40,830 nt of DNA from Planctomycetia bacterium (GCA_005790565.1 SXUJ01000039.1:1-40830); one strand, 5' to 3'; shown: positions 17,022 through 26,532, counted from the stretch's first letter. Notes: generated from the letters alone by a model not told the origin. Numbers and translations: made by a program.

Positions 17022-18059
17022 TTGCGTCGATGGCGTTGCGAGTCGATCGATGCGAATACACCCAACTGGCGATACGCTCGGCGCATCGCTTCTTCCGCAC
17101 CATCATCAGACTCGCCGAGCCCGACAACTACCGCACTTTGGATTCGAGTCTTGTTCGTGCTCGTCCTCCTCGGTGCAGTCGGGCCATGGTCGCGCGCGGA
17201 GTTCGCACTCATCGGAGGTATCACGATCGCGCTTCTTGGTCTTTCGGTTTGGCCGAAGGAATCCAAGTTCGCTTCGAAATGGCTCATCCAAGCGTGCGTC
17301 GTGCTCTTGGGGTTTCGACTTGACCTCGCCAAACTCGCGGAGTCCGCGCAGGACGGTTTCTTTCTCGCCGTCGGCACCATCGTGGGCGCGATCCTGATTG
17401 GACTCCTCCTGGGAAAGCTGCTTCGAACGAGTCGCGAAGTTTCCGTGCTCGTCACCGCAGGGACGGCGATTTGCGGCGGATCCGCCATCGTGGCGATAGG
17501 AACCGCTCTGGGCGCAACGACCTCCAACATGGCGGTCGCCACCGGCGCGATCTTCCTTTTGAACGCGATCGGCCTGTGGACCCTGCCCGCCATTGGCCAC
17601 AGCCTCGGGCTCTCGGAGATTGAGTTTGGCCAATGGGCTGGCATTGCGCTGCACGACATCGCGTCGGTCGGTGGCGCGTCGAAAGAGTACGGATCGGTCG
17701 CGTTTGAAACGGCGACGATCGTGAAACTCACGCGCGTGATCTGGATCACGCCCCTCGCCATTCTCGCTGGCCGATACGGCGCATCGCGCGCGTCGTCAGG
17801 CAAGAGCGCGCCGTTCCCGTGGTTCATCCTCGGCTTCCTTGCGGCAAGTTGTGTTCGATCCCTCTTCCCAGAAATCGCATCGCTCGACGAAGCGTTCACG
17901 CAAACTGCTGGCGTCGGATTTCGCGCGGCGCTCTTTCTCATCGGAAGCGGTCTCACTTTCGCGGCCCTCCGAGAGGTCGGATTCCGCGCAATCGCGCAGG
18001 CGGCGATTCTCTGGATTCTGGTCGCGAGTGGCTCGCTCGTCGTCATCAAGATGCTCTGA
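17022..18059 (+). CDS. yeiH: YeiH-family (UPF0324) membrane transporter
   Basis: A 345-residue inner-membrane protein with roughly nine to ten transmembrane segments. The conserved family blocks are present: LIQACVVLLGFRLDL, VTAGTAICGGSAIVAIG (the family signature), and GIALHDIASVGGAS. Members are annotated as putative sulfate exporters; substrates are poorly tested, so only 'transporter' is safe. The N-terminal 40 residues before ALWIRVLFVLVLL are polar and may not be translated. TTG 17022 is the only upstream start, without a good ribosome site, so the real start is uncertain. It follows the sialidase-like gene by 88 bases in the same direction, but no functional link is visible. Confidence 0.88.
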   Translation: MRRWRCESIDANTPNWRYARRIASSAPSSDSPSPTTTALWIRVLFVLVLLGAVGPWSRAEFALIGGITIALLGLSVWPKESKFASKWLIQACVVLLGFRLDLAKLAESAQDGFFLAVGTIVGAILIGLLLGKLLRTSREVSVLVTAGTAICGGSAIVAIGTALGATTSNMAVATGAIFLLNAIGLWTLPAIGHSLGLSEIEFGQWAGIALHDIASVGGASKEYGSVAFETATIVKLTRVIWITPLAILAGRYGASRASSGKSAPFPWFILGFLAASCVRSLFPEIASLDEAFTQTAGVGFRAALFLIGSGLTFAALREVGFRAIAQAAILWILVASGSLVVIKML

Positions 18060-18073
18060 GTCGCGTTGGAGCC

Positions 18074-18535
18074 TCACCGCAAGAGCAGTACGAGCATCGC
18101 AGCGAACGCAAGTCCATTGCTCGCGCCATTCGCCAGGAACCACCAACGGAACGGATGCATCGAAGGGGACACCTTCCAATAGTGAATGAGTAATGCGGTT
18201 TCGACACCCGTGTTGATGACCGTTGCCATGATGTACGCAGCGGCCCAACTGAGTAAACCCGTGAGGTCATTCGTCCCATGCGTGAGATGCAAGTCGAGCG
18301 AGTCCGCAATTCGTCCGAGCGTTTCGGTTCCCACGAAGAGAAGCGGAAGGGCGAGCATTGCCGAGAAGACATTGACCACAAACACCGCAAAGAAGACGCT
18401 GCGCCAACGCAACTCGAACCTCCGCCGCGCAATCCAGCACTCCATCAACAGTCCACCGCAAATGATGGGAGCGGCCCACATTGGAAGCACAAACACGAAA
18501 ATCGGATGTGTGACATTTGCGAGATGCACCGACAT
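18074..18535 (-). CDS. Four-helix integral membrane protein, hypothetical
   Basis: A 153-residue protein with about four hydrophobic segments (HPIFVFVLPMWAAPIICGGL, FFAVFVVNVFSAMLALPLLF, LLSWAAAYIMATVINTGVE, GLAFAAMLVLLL) and short charged loops. No conserved catalytic motif or known family is recognised. ATG 18535 (MSVHLANVTH) is preferred to longer starts because the upstream part runs into the tandem repeat at 18551-18607. It converges on the transporter gene with only 14 bases between, and lies downstream of an RCC1 gene on the same strand. Confidence 0.7.
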   Translation of the reverse strand: MSVHLANVTHPIFVFVLPMWAAPIICGGLLMECWIARRRFELRWRSVFFAVFVVNVFSAMLALPLLFVGTETLGRIADSLDLHLTHGTNDLTGLLSWAAAYIMATVINTGVETALLIHYWKVSPSMHPFRWWFLANGASNGLAFAAMLVLLLR

Positions 18536-18550
18536 GCAAGCATACTCATG

Positions 18551-18607
18551 CGCCTGCTCCGGCAGCTCACCCCTGCTCCGGCATCTCACCCCTGCTCCGG
18601 CATCTCA
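18551..18607. repeat. Three tandem copies of a 19-bp repeat
   Basis: Units at 18551, 18570 and 18589. Copies two and three are identical (CCCCTGCTCCGGCATCTCA) and the first differs at two positions. Read on the minus strand each unit begins with TGA, and the first TGA is the stop codon of the RCC1/dockerin gene. There are no spacers, so this is a simple tandem duplication. Confidence 0.9.
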
Positions 18608-19669
18608 CCATTGTGAGAGGAGGATCGCGAGGTCCTCGCCGCCGACTGCACCATTGCCACTCAGATCGACGCACCCGACGCCGCTGCTTCCCCATTGTGA
18701 AAGAAGCACCGCGAGATCCGCAGCATTCACCGCGCCGTCATGGTCAAAGTCAGCGACGCATGGCGGGGCCTGTGCCATCACGAGGGTGTGCTTGTTTCCT
18801 GCTGAAACTGCGGTGACCGCGCCAAGTGAGGCCGGTGGGTAGCACTGACCATCGACATTCGAGCCCCAGCAGCGAACGCTCCCGTCAAAGCGCAACGCAA
18901 CTGTGTGATACGCGCCCGCCGCGACGGCCACGATGCCGAGCAGATTCGGCGGAACATTACATTGACCGTCGTCATTCAGACCCCAACACTCGACGGTGGC
19001 GCTCGACCTAACCGCCGCTCCGTGCCAACTCCCACTCGCCACCGCCACAACACCACTGAGGTTCACTGGCACGCTGCATTGACCGTAGGTGTTCGATCCC
19101 CACGCCTTCACGGCGCCGAGCGCGTTCAGTGAAACCGAGTGATGCCATCCTGCCGCGATCGCTGTGACTTGCCCGATGTTGCTCGGCACGGTGCATTGAC
19201 CGAATGCGTTGTGACCGAAACACGCGACGACTGCGCCGCTCTTGATCACCATCGTGTGGTATCCACCTGTCGCAATCGCGCTCACGACGCCAACATTCTT
19301 CGGTGGAGCACATTGCCCCTGCGCATTGCTGCCCCAGCATGCGAGCGTGCCTCCGACTCGCAACGCGACGGTATGGAACCCACCCGCTGCAACACTCTCG
19401 ACATCAGCGAGACCTGCGGGAACCATCGATTGGCCGCCGCCGTTGTAACCCCAACACACGACCGTGCCATTGAGCTCTACCGCGGCCGAGTGCGCGTAGC
19501 CCGCGGAAACCGAACGCACCGCGCCGAGGTTGGTTGGGACATCAACCTGCCCGAAACTATTCCATCCAAACGCGACCGCTTCGACGCTCTGAGCCGTCGC
19601 GAAGGGCGTGGCTGCGATGGCGCTCACAAAGCCGGCGAGTCTGAAGAGAGAACGGAAGGCTTGCTCCAC
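18605..19669 (-). CDS. Secreted RCC1-repeat protein with dockerin-like C-terminus (second copy)
   Basis: A 354-residue exported protein related in design to the one at 13080. The signal peptide (LAGFVSAIAATPFATA) is followed by about seven RCC1-like repeats with CWG-x-N...GQC-x-VP cores. Two calcium-loop segments close it: DFDHDGAVNAADLAVLLSQW and DLSGNGAVGGEDLAILLSQW. The protein stops right after that last Trp, where relatives usually have Gly and more, and the stop codon begins the 19-bp tandem repeats; a slightly shortened tail is likely. GTG 19669 is chosen because it starts the signal peptide region; TTG 19702 is the alternative. It is divergent from the secreted protein at 19811. Confidence 0.82.
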   Translation of the reverse strand: MEQAFRSLFRLAGFVSAIAATPFATAQSVEAVAFGWNSFGQVDVPTNLGAVRSVSAGYAHSAAVELNGTVVCWGYNGGGQSMVPAGLADVESVAAGGFHTVALRVGGTLACWGSNAQGQCAPPKNVGVVSAIATGGYHTMVIKSGAVVACFGHNAFGQCTVPSNIGQVTAIAAGWHHSVSLNALGAVKAWGSNTYGQCSVPVNLSGVVAVASGSWHGAAVRSSATVECWGLNDDGQCNVPPNLLGIVAVAAGAYHTVALRFDGSVRCWGSNVDGQCYPPASLGAVTAVSAGNKHTLVMAQAPPCVADFDHDGAVNAADLAVLLSQWGSSGVGCVDLSGNGAVGGEDLAILLSQW

Positions 19670-19810
19670 TCCTCTATTATGCGTGCAACTGCGAGAGATC
19701 AAGGTTCTTCTTGCACAAAATGCTCGTCACGACAGCGCGCATTTTTCACAATCAGCGCCTCTCCCCATGTCCTGGTTTGCGGCAGCCGAGTTCGACGGCA
19801 TACTGGGTGC

Positions 19811-21358
19811 ATGAATCGCTTTTCGCCTTTCACGGTCCTCGCCTTGGCAACGGCGTTTTCCGGTGTCCCTTTCGCAAATGCACAGTACGCATCGGACCCT
19901 GCGGGTCCGCTGGTTGTTCGTGCGACAACCTCCGATGATGTGCAACCGAAGTTTGCCTCCGCACCGGATGGCGGCAAGTACATCAGCTTCTTTAGCGGAA
20001 GCGGATACGACGTCATGCTTGCGCGCCTTGATGCCGACGGCAACTTTGTGTGGACGGCGCAGTCGATCATGGTTGCTGATCGCTCCGTTTCATCCACCAC
20101 CGACTACGGACTCGCAAGCGACAGCGCAGGCAACGCGTACCTCGCGTTTGATGGTGTGAATGGCACCACGCCTGCGATCATTGTGCAAAAGGTCATGCCG
20201 TCGGGTGTGATGGGTTGGAAGAGCGTCGTGAGTGAGAGTGCGACCGCCTATCTCGCGGTGGGTCGTGTGACGGTCGCGAGCGATGGCGGCGTGTGGGCGG
20301 CGCACATTCAAGACACCACCACGCGTGTGCAGCGCTTTGATGCCGTCACCGGCGGCAAGACATTTGGGTCGCCCATCACGATTTCTGAAACCGGTGCAAA
20401 CCAGCTCAGCGCGGATATTCAACCGTCCGTCGACGGCGCCGTCATTGTGTCGTGCGTTCGGTACACGACTTTCACGGCTGCGAAAGTGCTTCGCGCTCAT
20501 CGCGTGAATCTTGACGGAACAAAGCCTTGGGCCGCCAATGGCACCGCGGTGTTCACCACCGGATCGCTGCAGTTTGGCGCATACCCCCCCTTCGTCAGCG
20601 ATGGCGCGGGAGGCGCGTACTTCACCTGGTACACCTCAAGCCCACTGCAATCGTTCGTGCAGCGCGTAAGCGCCGCCGGTGCGATCCTGTATGGAACAAA
20701 CGGTATCCCCGTGACCTCCACGACAACCGGATACGAACGCGTCAGCCCTTCGAGCGTGCTCGGATCGGACGGTCGTCTGTACACCTTCTGGTCGCAGCAT
20801 GTTCCGACGAGTTCGAACTACGGCATCTTCGGGCAGTGCTTCGCGAAGGGTGCGCGCGTGTGGGGAGACAGCGGTGTCGCCGTGCAAGCGATGAACACCA
20901 GTTCTTACTCCCGCGACTTCGCCACGGCTTCCCGCGCGGGAAGTGGCATCAATTGCTTCTGGGTTGACAGCGCGAGCGCAGTGCAAGGATCACTTCGATG
21001 CGCTGGCCTCGGAAGCACCGGGAGCGTTCTCTGGACAAGCGATGTGGCAACGAGCTCCGGCGTCAAGTATCGACTCTCTGCGACCAACACCGACGATGAC
21101 GCATCGGTGGTGTGTTGGCAAGGCGGCGCGAGTGCGGGCGCGAGTGATGTCTACGCAGGTCGCATTGGCGCGGACGGTGCGCTCGGGCAGCCATCGGGTT
21201 TACTCGGCGATCTCAACGGAGATGGAATCGTTGATGCCGCAGACCTTGCGGTGCTCCTCGATCAATGGGGCGGTTCCGGCTCCGCAGATTTCGACGGCAC
21301 TGGAACTGTCGACGCCGCCGATTTGGCGATCCTCTTGAGCGCGTGGAGCTCCATCTAA
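19811..21358 (+). CDS. Secreted dockerin-type protein with propeller-like body
   Basis: A 515-residue exported protein. The signal peptide MNRFSPFTVLALATAFSGVP...ANA ends before QYASDP. The body is built of strand-rich repeats with segments such as LARLDADGNFVWTAQ, GLASDSAGNAYLAFDG and FVSDGAGGAYFTWY, which suggest a beta-propeller. No catalytic motif is seen. The tail has two dockerin loops, DLNGDGIVDAADLAVLLDQW and DFDGTGTVDAADLAILLSAW. In Phycisphaerae such tails mark exported or surface-attached proteins; a cohesin partner is not seen in this window. ATG 19811 begins the signal peptide. The substrate or role is unknown. Confidence 0.82.
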   Translation: MNRFSPFTVLALATAFSGVPFANAQYASDPAGPLVVRATTSDDVQPKFASAPDGGKYISFFSGSGYDVMLARLDADGNFVWTAQSIMVADRSVSSTTDYGLASDSAGNAYLAFDGVNGTTPAIIVQKVMPSGVMGWKSVVSESATAYLAVGRVTVASDGGVWAAHIQDTTTRVQRFDAVTGGKTFGSPITISETGANQLSADIQPSVDGAVIVSCVRYTTFTAAKVLRAHRVNLDGTKPWAANGTAVFTTGSLQFGAYPPFVSDGAGGAYFTWYTSSPLQSFVQRVSAAGAILYGTNGIPVTSTTTGYERVSPSSVLGSDGRLYTFWSQHVPTSSNYGIFGQCFAKGARVWGDSGVAVQAMNTSSYSRDFATASRAGSGINCFWVDSASAVQGSLRCAGLGSTGSVLWTSDVATSSGVKYRLSATNTDDDASVVCWQGGASAGASDVYAGRIGADGALGQPSGLLGDLNGDGIVDAADLAVLLDQWGGSGSADFDGTGTVDAADLAILLSAWSSI

Positions 21359-21407
21359 GACGCCCCTGCGCACGAAGCACGCATTCGACACTCGCGTGAC
21401 GCGACCC

Positions 21408-22679
21408 TCACGCGGGCGTGTGCTTTGAGCACCGTCGTGGAAACACCACGCGTAATCCGAGTTGTGCAGCAAGCCGATCGCATGCTTCCTTCGTCGCCGT
21501 GAGCGTGCTACGCACCGCACATCCCTTCTCAAGAAAGACTCGCGCGACGCGCAGGACCCCCGCTTCACGATCACTCGCGAGATCCGTCCGCGCGATCAGT
21601 CGATCTCCGAGAAGCACCGGCATCGTGTAGTAGCCGTAACGGCGCTTCGCCGCAGGAACGAAAGCTTCGAATCGATAATCGAAATCGAAGAGGTCGAGCA
21701 GACGCGCGCGATCACGAATCAACGGATCGAATGGCGCGAGAAGTCGCGCGCCACTCGTCTGCATTGGCTGTGCTGCACGACTCTTCCAGTCGAGTACTGC
21801 GACGCCGTCCACGCATTTCGACGCGCCGCGAGCCAGTCCCACGCTCAGCACGCGCCCTTCCTGCACTGCGTGCAGGCACCACTGCTTCGCCTCTTGCATC
21901 GAAACAGCGTTCATGAATTGCGCGATCTCGCGAGCCGTTGCGCAACCGAGGCGATGGAGCGCGGCGTCGCACGCCCAATCCACGACGGCTTCGCGAGGTG
22001 GGTGCGCGGCGGGCTCTGGATACACGCGCTCCGAGAGGTCGTAGACCTTGTCGAAGTTGCATCGCGAGTGGATGGCCACTTCGCCGGTCCGCCAGAGATA
22101 CTCAAGTGCGGCCTTCTGCGGCGACCAGTCCCACCATCCCGCTCCGGCTCGTTTGGGACGCGGGAAGTCACGCGCCATGAGCGGTCCTCGATCGCGAATC
22201 GCCTCTCGCACCTTCACAATGTGGCGCATGCCATGCTTTCCGAGCTGTCCCTGAAACCAAGCGCTCTTGTGCATCCTTTCGCGCGCCGAAACAAATCGGT
22301 GCGACCACCACAACCGCCAGTCGGCGCGGATCATGCTCGCATCGTGCGTCCAATGCTCAAAGAGTGAGCGCTTCTTCTCGGCAAGGTGCGCCAGCATCGA
22401 TGGTGCGTAGCCATCAAGCCTCGTGTGAAGAATCAGGTGGTGCGCGCGTTCGACGCTGTTGATACTGTCGAGTTGCAGAAATCCAAGTTGCTTGAGTAGC
22501 GCCTCGACTCCTTTCGAAGAGGCCTTCGATGGCGGCGCTCCAAGCGCGCAGCCCTGCAGCAGGAGTCGCCGCCCATCGGCGGTGGAAAGGACGACTTTTT
22601 CGGTCGCTTGACCGCAGGAAACCGAGGAGCGAGGAGCACGACGAGGCACGCACAAGAGGCTATCCGCGCACGCAACCAC
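21408..22679 (-). CDS. ycaQ: AlkX/YcaQ-type winged-helix DNA glycosylase
   Basis: A protein of about 400 residues of the HTH_42 (AlkZ/AlkX) family. The catalytic region reads LGFLQLDSINSVERAHHLIL: the Q-x-D form (Gln69, Asp71 in the longest frame) is that of the E. coli YcaQ/AlkX branch, versus Q-x-Q in AlkZ. Further marks are LFEHWTHDASMI, WDWSPQKAALEYLWRTGE, LLAPFDPLIRDR and RRYGYYTMPVLLGDRLIAR. These enzymes excise alkylated purines and unhook interstrand crosslinks. The start is uncertain: GTG 22679 is the longest, GTG 22649 also fits, and homology begins near VVLSTADGRRLL; no ribosome site decides it. It converges on the dockerin protein gene. Confidence 0.88.
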   Translation of the reverse strand: MVACADSLLCVPRRAPRSSVSCGQATEKVVLSTADGRRLLLQGCALGAPPSKASSKGVEALLKQLGFLQLDSINSVERAHHLILHTRLDGYAPSMLAHLAEKKRSLFEHWTHDASMIRADWRLWWSHRFVSARERMHKSAWFQGQLGKHGMRHIVKVREAIRDRGPLMARDFPRPKRAGAGWWDWSPQKAALEYLWRTGEVAIHSRCNFDKVYDLSERVYPEPAAHPPREAVVDWACDAALHRLGCATAREIAQFMNAVSMQEAKQWCLHAVQEGRVLSVGLARGASKCVDGVAVLDWKSRAAQPMQTSGARLLAPFDPLIRDRARLLDLFDFDYRFEAFVPAAKRRYGYYTMPVLLGDRLIARTDLASDREAGVLRVARVFLEKGCAVRSTLTATKEACDRLAAQLGLRVVFPRRCSKHTPA

Positions 22680-22770
22680 GATGTTTGACGACTACGCCGG
22701 ATTCTGTGAGCCACCACCCTCAACCCGCGCGCAAGAAAACTGCCTCACATTCTTCGACTTGGCCCGATCT

Positions 22771-22798
22771 GAGAGTACTCTCGAGCGGTGTCGCTCGA
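22771..22798. promoter_or_regulatory. Two adjoining short inverted repeats upstream of a dockerin gene
   Basis: GAGAGTACTCTC (22771-22782) is a perfect 12-bp palindrome. It partly overlaps TCGAGCG / CGCTCGA (22781-22798), a 7-bp stem with a four-base loop. They lie 27-54 bp before the ATG at 22825 and could be an operator or leader structure. Confidence 0.3.
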
Positions 22799-22824
22799 CA
22801 CAAAGCCCCCCTCGATCAATCCCT

Positions 22825-24228
22825 ATGAAAACCTCACACATTCTCTCGGCACTCGCCCTCGGCACCTCCGCGATCTTCATCGGTCAACTCTCGGCAACCG
22901 CAAGCGGGACTCGCGGCGGCGATGGCGGCACCGCGAGTGTTGGCGCAGATGTCATCGTCGGCGCCATCCCGAATGTCTCGAAGTACGGCTCGGTCGTGGT
23001 CAGCGGCCAGACGATCATGTCCTACTCCATCGGTACGACCAGTTGCAACATTGGCACCGCACCACTTGAGTGGTTTGCATCACCGGACAATCGGCATCCC
23101 TTCATCCCGATGAATGCGTTTCGACTGAAGAACGGCCGCTTCGAACAGATCGGCATGAGCTGGGGCAAGCATGGATTCACCGCACTCCAGCAGACGCTTT
23201 GCGGCGCGTGTACGGCACACCCGAATGGAACCTACCTCGGCGTTGGATGCTCCGATCCATACAGCTCGGGTTTGAATGGAAGCCAAGGCGGACTCGGCAC
23301 ACGCAGCGAGGTGAACGCCGCGACCGGAACTTTCCCCGGCAGCATCAACGCAGGAATGCCCTCTGCAGCGGCGACGATTGGTCGTCGATTGCAAGTCAAC
23401 GGCAGTGACTTGGATCCGGCACTCAACGCAGGAGCCCAGTATTTCTTTGAGGCACAGTATGTGCATCAACAGGATGCCACCGTCGGCAACAAAAACAACA
23501 ACGCCTCCTACCGCTCCTTTACGGTCGGCACACTCACGAGCGGCGCATACACGCTGGCGCTTACGGGTGGAACGATTCAACAAAAGGCTGCAATTCAAGC
23601 GTGGCCAGGCCTCGATCCAACCGCAACCGTCGCGACGGTCGACATCGCCAACGATGGACGGTTTTTCGTCGGCTGCACCGCCAAGGACAATGGCAATGGT
23701 ACTTGGCGCTACGAGTATGCCATCCACAATCTCAACTCCGATCGATCCGCGCGCGGATTTTCCGTTCCGATTCCCGCCGGCGTGGTTGTCACGAACGTTG
23801 GCTTTCACGATGTGAACTATCACTCGGGTGATCCATCACTCCCAACCGACTGGACCAACAGCCTCGCGAATGGCGCGCTCACATGGAACTGCGGAACCTA
23901 CGCCGCAAGTCCGAACAGCAATGCGATTCGATTCGCGACGATGTACAACTTCTGGTTCGATGCGAACCAAGCACCCACGCCGGTGAACGGTTCGATTGAG
24001 TTGTTCAAACCAGGTGGCGCCGGCGCGCCAACTTCGGCGCCCGCTGCAGTGCGAGGCCCGAGTGCGCCCGCATCGGACCCCGCAGACTTGAACGGCGATG
24101 GTGCCGTGGGTGGCGCTGATCTTTCGATCCTGCTGAACAACTGGGGGACCTCAGGCGCAGGCGACATCGACGCAAACGGAGTCGTGGATGGCGCTGACCT
24201 CACCGCTCTCCTGAACGCATGGGGCTGA
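22825..24228 (+). CDS. Secreted dockerin-type protein of unknown function
   Basis: A 467-residue exported protein. The signal peptide SHILSALALGTSAIFIGQLSA is followed by a long strand-rich body, with blocks such as ADVIVGAIPNVSKYGSVV, SCNIGTAPLEWFASPDNRHP, LYGVGC-like cysteine segments, and WRYEYAIHNLNSDRSARGFSVP. The last segment resembles fibronectin-like or lectin-like domains of planctomycete exoproteins, without a certain family. The tail carries DLNGDGAVGGADLSILLNNW and DIDANGVVDGADLTALLNAW, two dockerin-type calcium loops. A strong terminator follows at 24264. Start ATG 22825 begins the signal peptide. Confidence 0.8.
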   Translation: MKTSHILSALALGTSAIFIGQLSATASGTRGGDGGTASVGADVIVGAIPNVSKYGSVVVSGQTIMSYSIGTTSCNIGTAPLEWFASPDNRHPFIPMNAFRLKNGRFEQIGMSWGKHGFTALQQTLCGACTAHPNGTYLGVGCSDPYSSGLNGSQGGLGTRSEVNAATGTFPGSINAGMPSAAATIGRRLQVNGSDLDPALNAGAQYFFEAQYVHQQDATVGNKNNNASYRSFTVGTLTSGAYTLALTGGTIQQKAAIQAWPGLDPTATVATVDIANDGRFFVGCTAKDNGNGTWRYEYAIHNLNSDRSARGFSVPIPAGVVVTNVGFHDVNYHSGDPSLPTDWTNSLANGALTWNCGTYAASPNSNAIRFATMYNFWFDANQAPTPVNGSIELFKPGGAGAPTSAPAAVRGPSAPASDPADLNGDGAVGGADLSILLNNWGTSGAGDIDANGVVDGADLTALLNAWG

Positions 24229-24263
24229 CGGGTCCCGCGGCTTTTCTGGTTTACATGCACCCG

Positions 24264-24299
24264 CCACGCACCGATTTCGATCGGTGCGTGGTGCTTTTT
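24264..24299 (+). terminator. Strong intrinsic terminator with TTCG loop
   Basis: CCACGCACCGAT and ATCGGTGCGTGG form a perfect 12-bp stem closed by TTCG, followed by TGC and five T. It ends the dockerin-protein gene 36 bases after its stop codon. Confidence 0.92.
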
Positions 24300-24474
24300 G
24301 AACACTGCGGCAGCGCCTCTCGCACCGAAGACCGCGCGTGCATCCGGCGTTCGAGTGGGAATCCCCCTCGGGAAGGCAATGTTTGTGAATCATGGCACGA
24401 TCCTTGCATTCTCCCAGAAAAAGCGTGAGATACAGAGGTCACTCGCCTACAACCAATCACGGAGGCATTGCTTC

Positions 24475-26532
24475 ATGACGAACAACACAAAGACGGTGGG
24501 GATCCGGAACATTGCGCTTGTCGGTCCGGCTGGTGTTGGGAAGACATCACTGCTCGAAGCGTTGCTCTTCGAGGCAGGCGTCACAAAAAAACTCGGGACT
24601 GTCGAGAACGGGGACACGGTCGGTGATCACGATCCGATCTCGCGCGACCTGGGACATTCCATCGAAACATCCTTAGCACATCTTGAGGCGCACGGCGTGC
24701 ACCTCAACATCATCGACACCCCGGGCTCGATGGACTTCTTCGGGAAAACAACGAACGCGCTGCAAGCTGCTGACCTGGTGGTGCTCGTGACGGATGCGCG
24801 GTCGATGCATGATCCAGTCCTTCGTCGCGTTGCGAGGCTCGCCGAAGAGCGGAGCTTCCCGCACATGATCGTGGTGAACAAGATTGATCGCGAGGAAGAC
24901 ATGCGCCCCGTGGTCTCGGCGCTCCAGGATCTCTTTGGAGCCGCACTACGCCCGATTGATCTTCCACAGGATCACGGTCATGCCGTGGTTGACTGCTTTG
25001 AAGCAGATTCTGGCACCAGCGACCTAGGCCCGGTCGCTGGTTTTCACTCGGGCGTGATTGACCAAATCGTGGAGGTCGACGAAGCGCTCATGGAGCGCTA
25101 CCTCAATGACGGGGCACTCCCCCCGCTCCCACTTCACGACGCATTTGAGAAGGCGCTGCGAGAGTCGCACCTTGTTCCCCTCGCGTTCTGCTCGGCTCGT
25201 GACCGAACTGGAGTGCGGCAATTGCTCGCGGATTTCATCGCGCTCGCGCCCTGCCCCACCGAAGGAAATCCTCGGCCGTTTACGCATGATGCCGACCGTG
25301 GGGAGAACTGGAAACCAGAATCAAATCCCGCACTCCCACTCGTCGCGCATGTGTGGAAGATCGCGGCCGATCCGTATGTTGGGCGACTCGCGAGCATTCG
25401 TGTGCATCAAGGCACGATCGCCAAAGATATGGCCGTGCACATCGACGGGCAGAAGAAACTGATTCACATCAAGCACCTCTACCGTGCGCAGGGCAAGAAA
25501 CTGATTGAAGTGGACCGGCTTGGCGCGGGCGACATTGGTGTTGTGTCAAAGCTCGAAGAACTGCGCACCGGCAACATCCTGCACGATGGCCGCGTCCCAA
25601 TCGGGCTCCACCTCAAGGGCATTGATGTTCCGACTCCAATGCAAGGCCTCGCGATCGAACCGACCATCAAGGGCGCGGAAGCCAAGCTGAGCGATGCGCT
25701 GCACAAACTTATCTTGGAGGATCCTGCGTTCGAGGTTGCGCATGTCGCATCGACCGGCGAAACCGTCATCCGCGGCATGGGCGAGTTGCATCTTCGAGTG
25801 ATCGTGCGAATGCTCGCCGAGAGATTTGGCGTCACGATCGAATCGCGCCCGCCTCGCATCCCTTATCGAGAGACCATCACTGCGAAAGCAGATGGACATT
25901 GTCGACACAAGAAACAAACCGGCGGCGCTGGGCAATTCGCGGAGGTGTTTCTGCGGATCGAACCGATCGCGGATTCGGAGGCGGATCCGCAAGGGCTCGA
26001 GATGGCGGACGAGACATTCGGCGGAAGCGTTCCGCGCCAGTTCTTCCCTGCCATCGAAAAGGGTGTTCGTCAGGCGATGAGTTCTGGAGTGATCGCTGGC
26101 TACCCCGTTCGAGGGATCAAGGTGAGCATCTACGACGGCAAGACGCATGCCGTGGATAGCAAAGAGATCGCGTTCGTTGCGGCTGGTCGAAAGGCATTCC
26201 TCGATGCGTTCAAGAAAGCAAGCCCTGTGCTGATGGAACCATTCGTCGAATTGGAAATCACCGCGCCGACCGATTCGCTCGGTTCAGTCGCGGCTGACCT
26301 CTCCGGGCGACGCGGGAGGATTCTCGACACGCAGTCGCTCGCGGGAGATACCTCCGTCGTCAAGGCGCAAGCTCCACTTGCCGAGGTCGCCACCTACGCC
26401 AACACGCTGAAGTCCATGACGCGAGGCACGGGGTCCTTCATCATGGAGTACAGCCACGATGACTTCGCGCCCGCAATCGTGCAGCAGCAGCTCATCTCCG
26501 CTTGGAAGCCGCACCACGATCAGGATGACTAG
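24475..26532 (+). CDS. Elongation factor G-like GTPase
   Basis: A 685-residue translational GTPase of the EF-G-like (EF-G2-type) branch. G1 is GPAGVGKT (17-24), G3 DTPG (81-84), G4 NKID (135-138), and the G5 region has FCSARD. The G2 stretch reads SRDLGHSIETSLAH rather than the RGITI of canonical EF-G, as in the EF-G-like subfamily. Domains II to V follow, including GMGELHLRVIVRML, QTGGAGQFAEVFLRIEP and GRRGRI. It may act in translocation or ribosome rescue, or be a slow paralogue; a canonical fusA is expected elsewhere. ATG 24475 has GGAGG at 24461-24465. Strong start and length evidence. Confidence 0.92.
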   Translation: MTNNTKTVGIRNIALVGPAGVGKTSLLEALLFEAGVTKKLGTVENGDTVGDHDPISRDLGHSIETSLAHLEAHGVHLNIIDTPGSMDFFGKTTNALQAADLVVLVTDARSMHDPVLRRVARLAEERSFPHMIVVNKIDREEDMRPVVSALQDLFGAALRPIDLPQDHGHAVVDCFEADSGTSDLGPVAGFHSGVIDQIVEVDEALMERYLNDGALPPLPLHDAFEKALRESHLVPLAFCSARDRTGVRQLLADFIALAPCPTEGNPRPFTHDADRGENWKPESNPALPLVAHVWKIAADPYVGRLASIRVHQGTIAKDMAVHIDGQKKLIHIKHLYRAQGKKLIEVDRLGAGDIGVVSKLEELRTGNILHDGRVPIGLHLKGIDVPTPMQGLAIEPTIKGAEAKLSDALHKLILEDPAFEVAHVASTGETVIRGMGELHLRVIVRMLAERFGVTIESRPPRIPYRETITAKADGHCRHKKQTGGAGQFAEVFLRIEPIADSEADPQGLEMADETFGGSVPRQFFPAIEKGVRQAMSSGVIAGYPVRGIKVSIYDGKTHAVDSKEIAFVAAGRKAFLDAFKKASPVLMEPFVELEITAPTDSLGSVAADLSGRRGRILDTQSLAGDTSVVKAQAPLAEVATYANTLKSMTRGTGSFIMEYSHDDFAPAIVQQQLISAWKPHHDQDD

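Noticed and set aside
16883-18049. 388-residue minus-strand open frame
   Set aside because: Antisense to the YeiH-type transporter and sialidase end, low-complexity Arg/Ser/Ala composition.
18551-18607. CRISPR array
   Set aside because: Units are contiguous with no spacers and no cas genes nearby.
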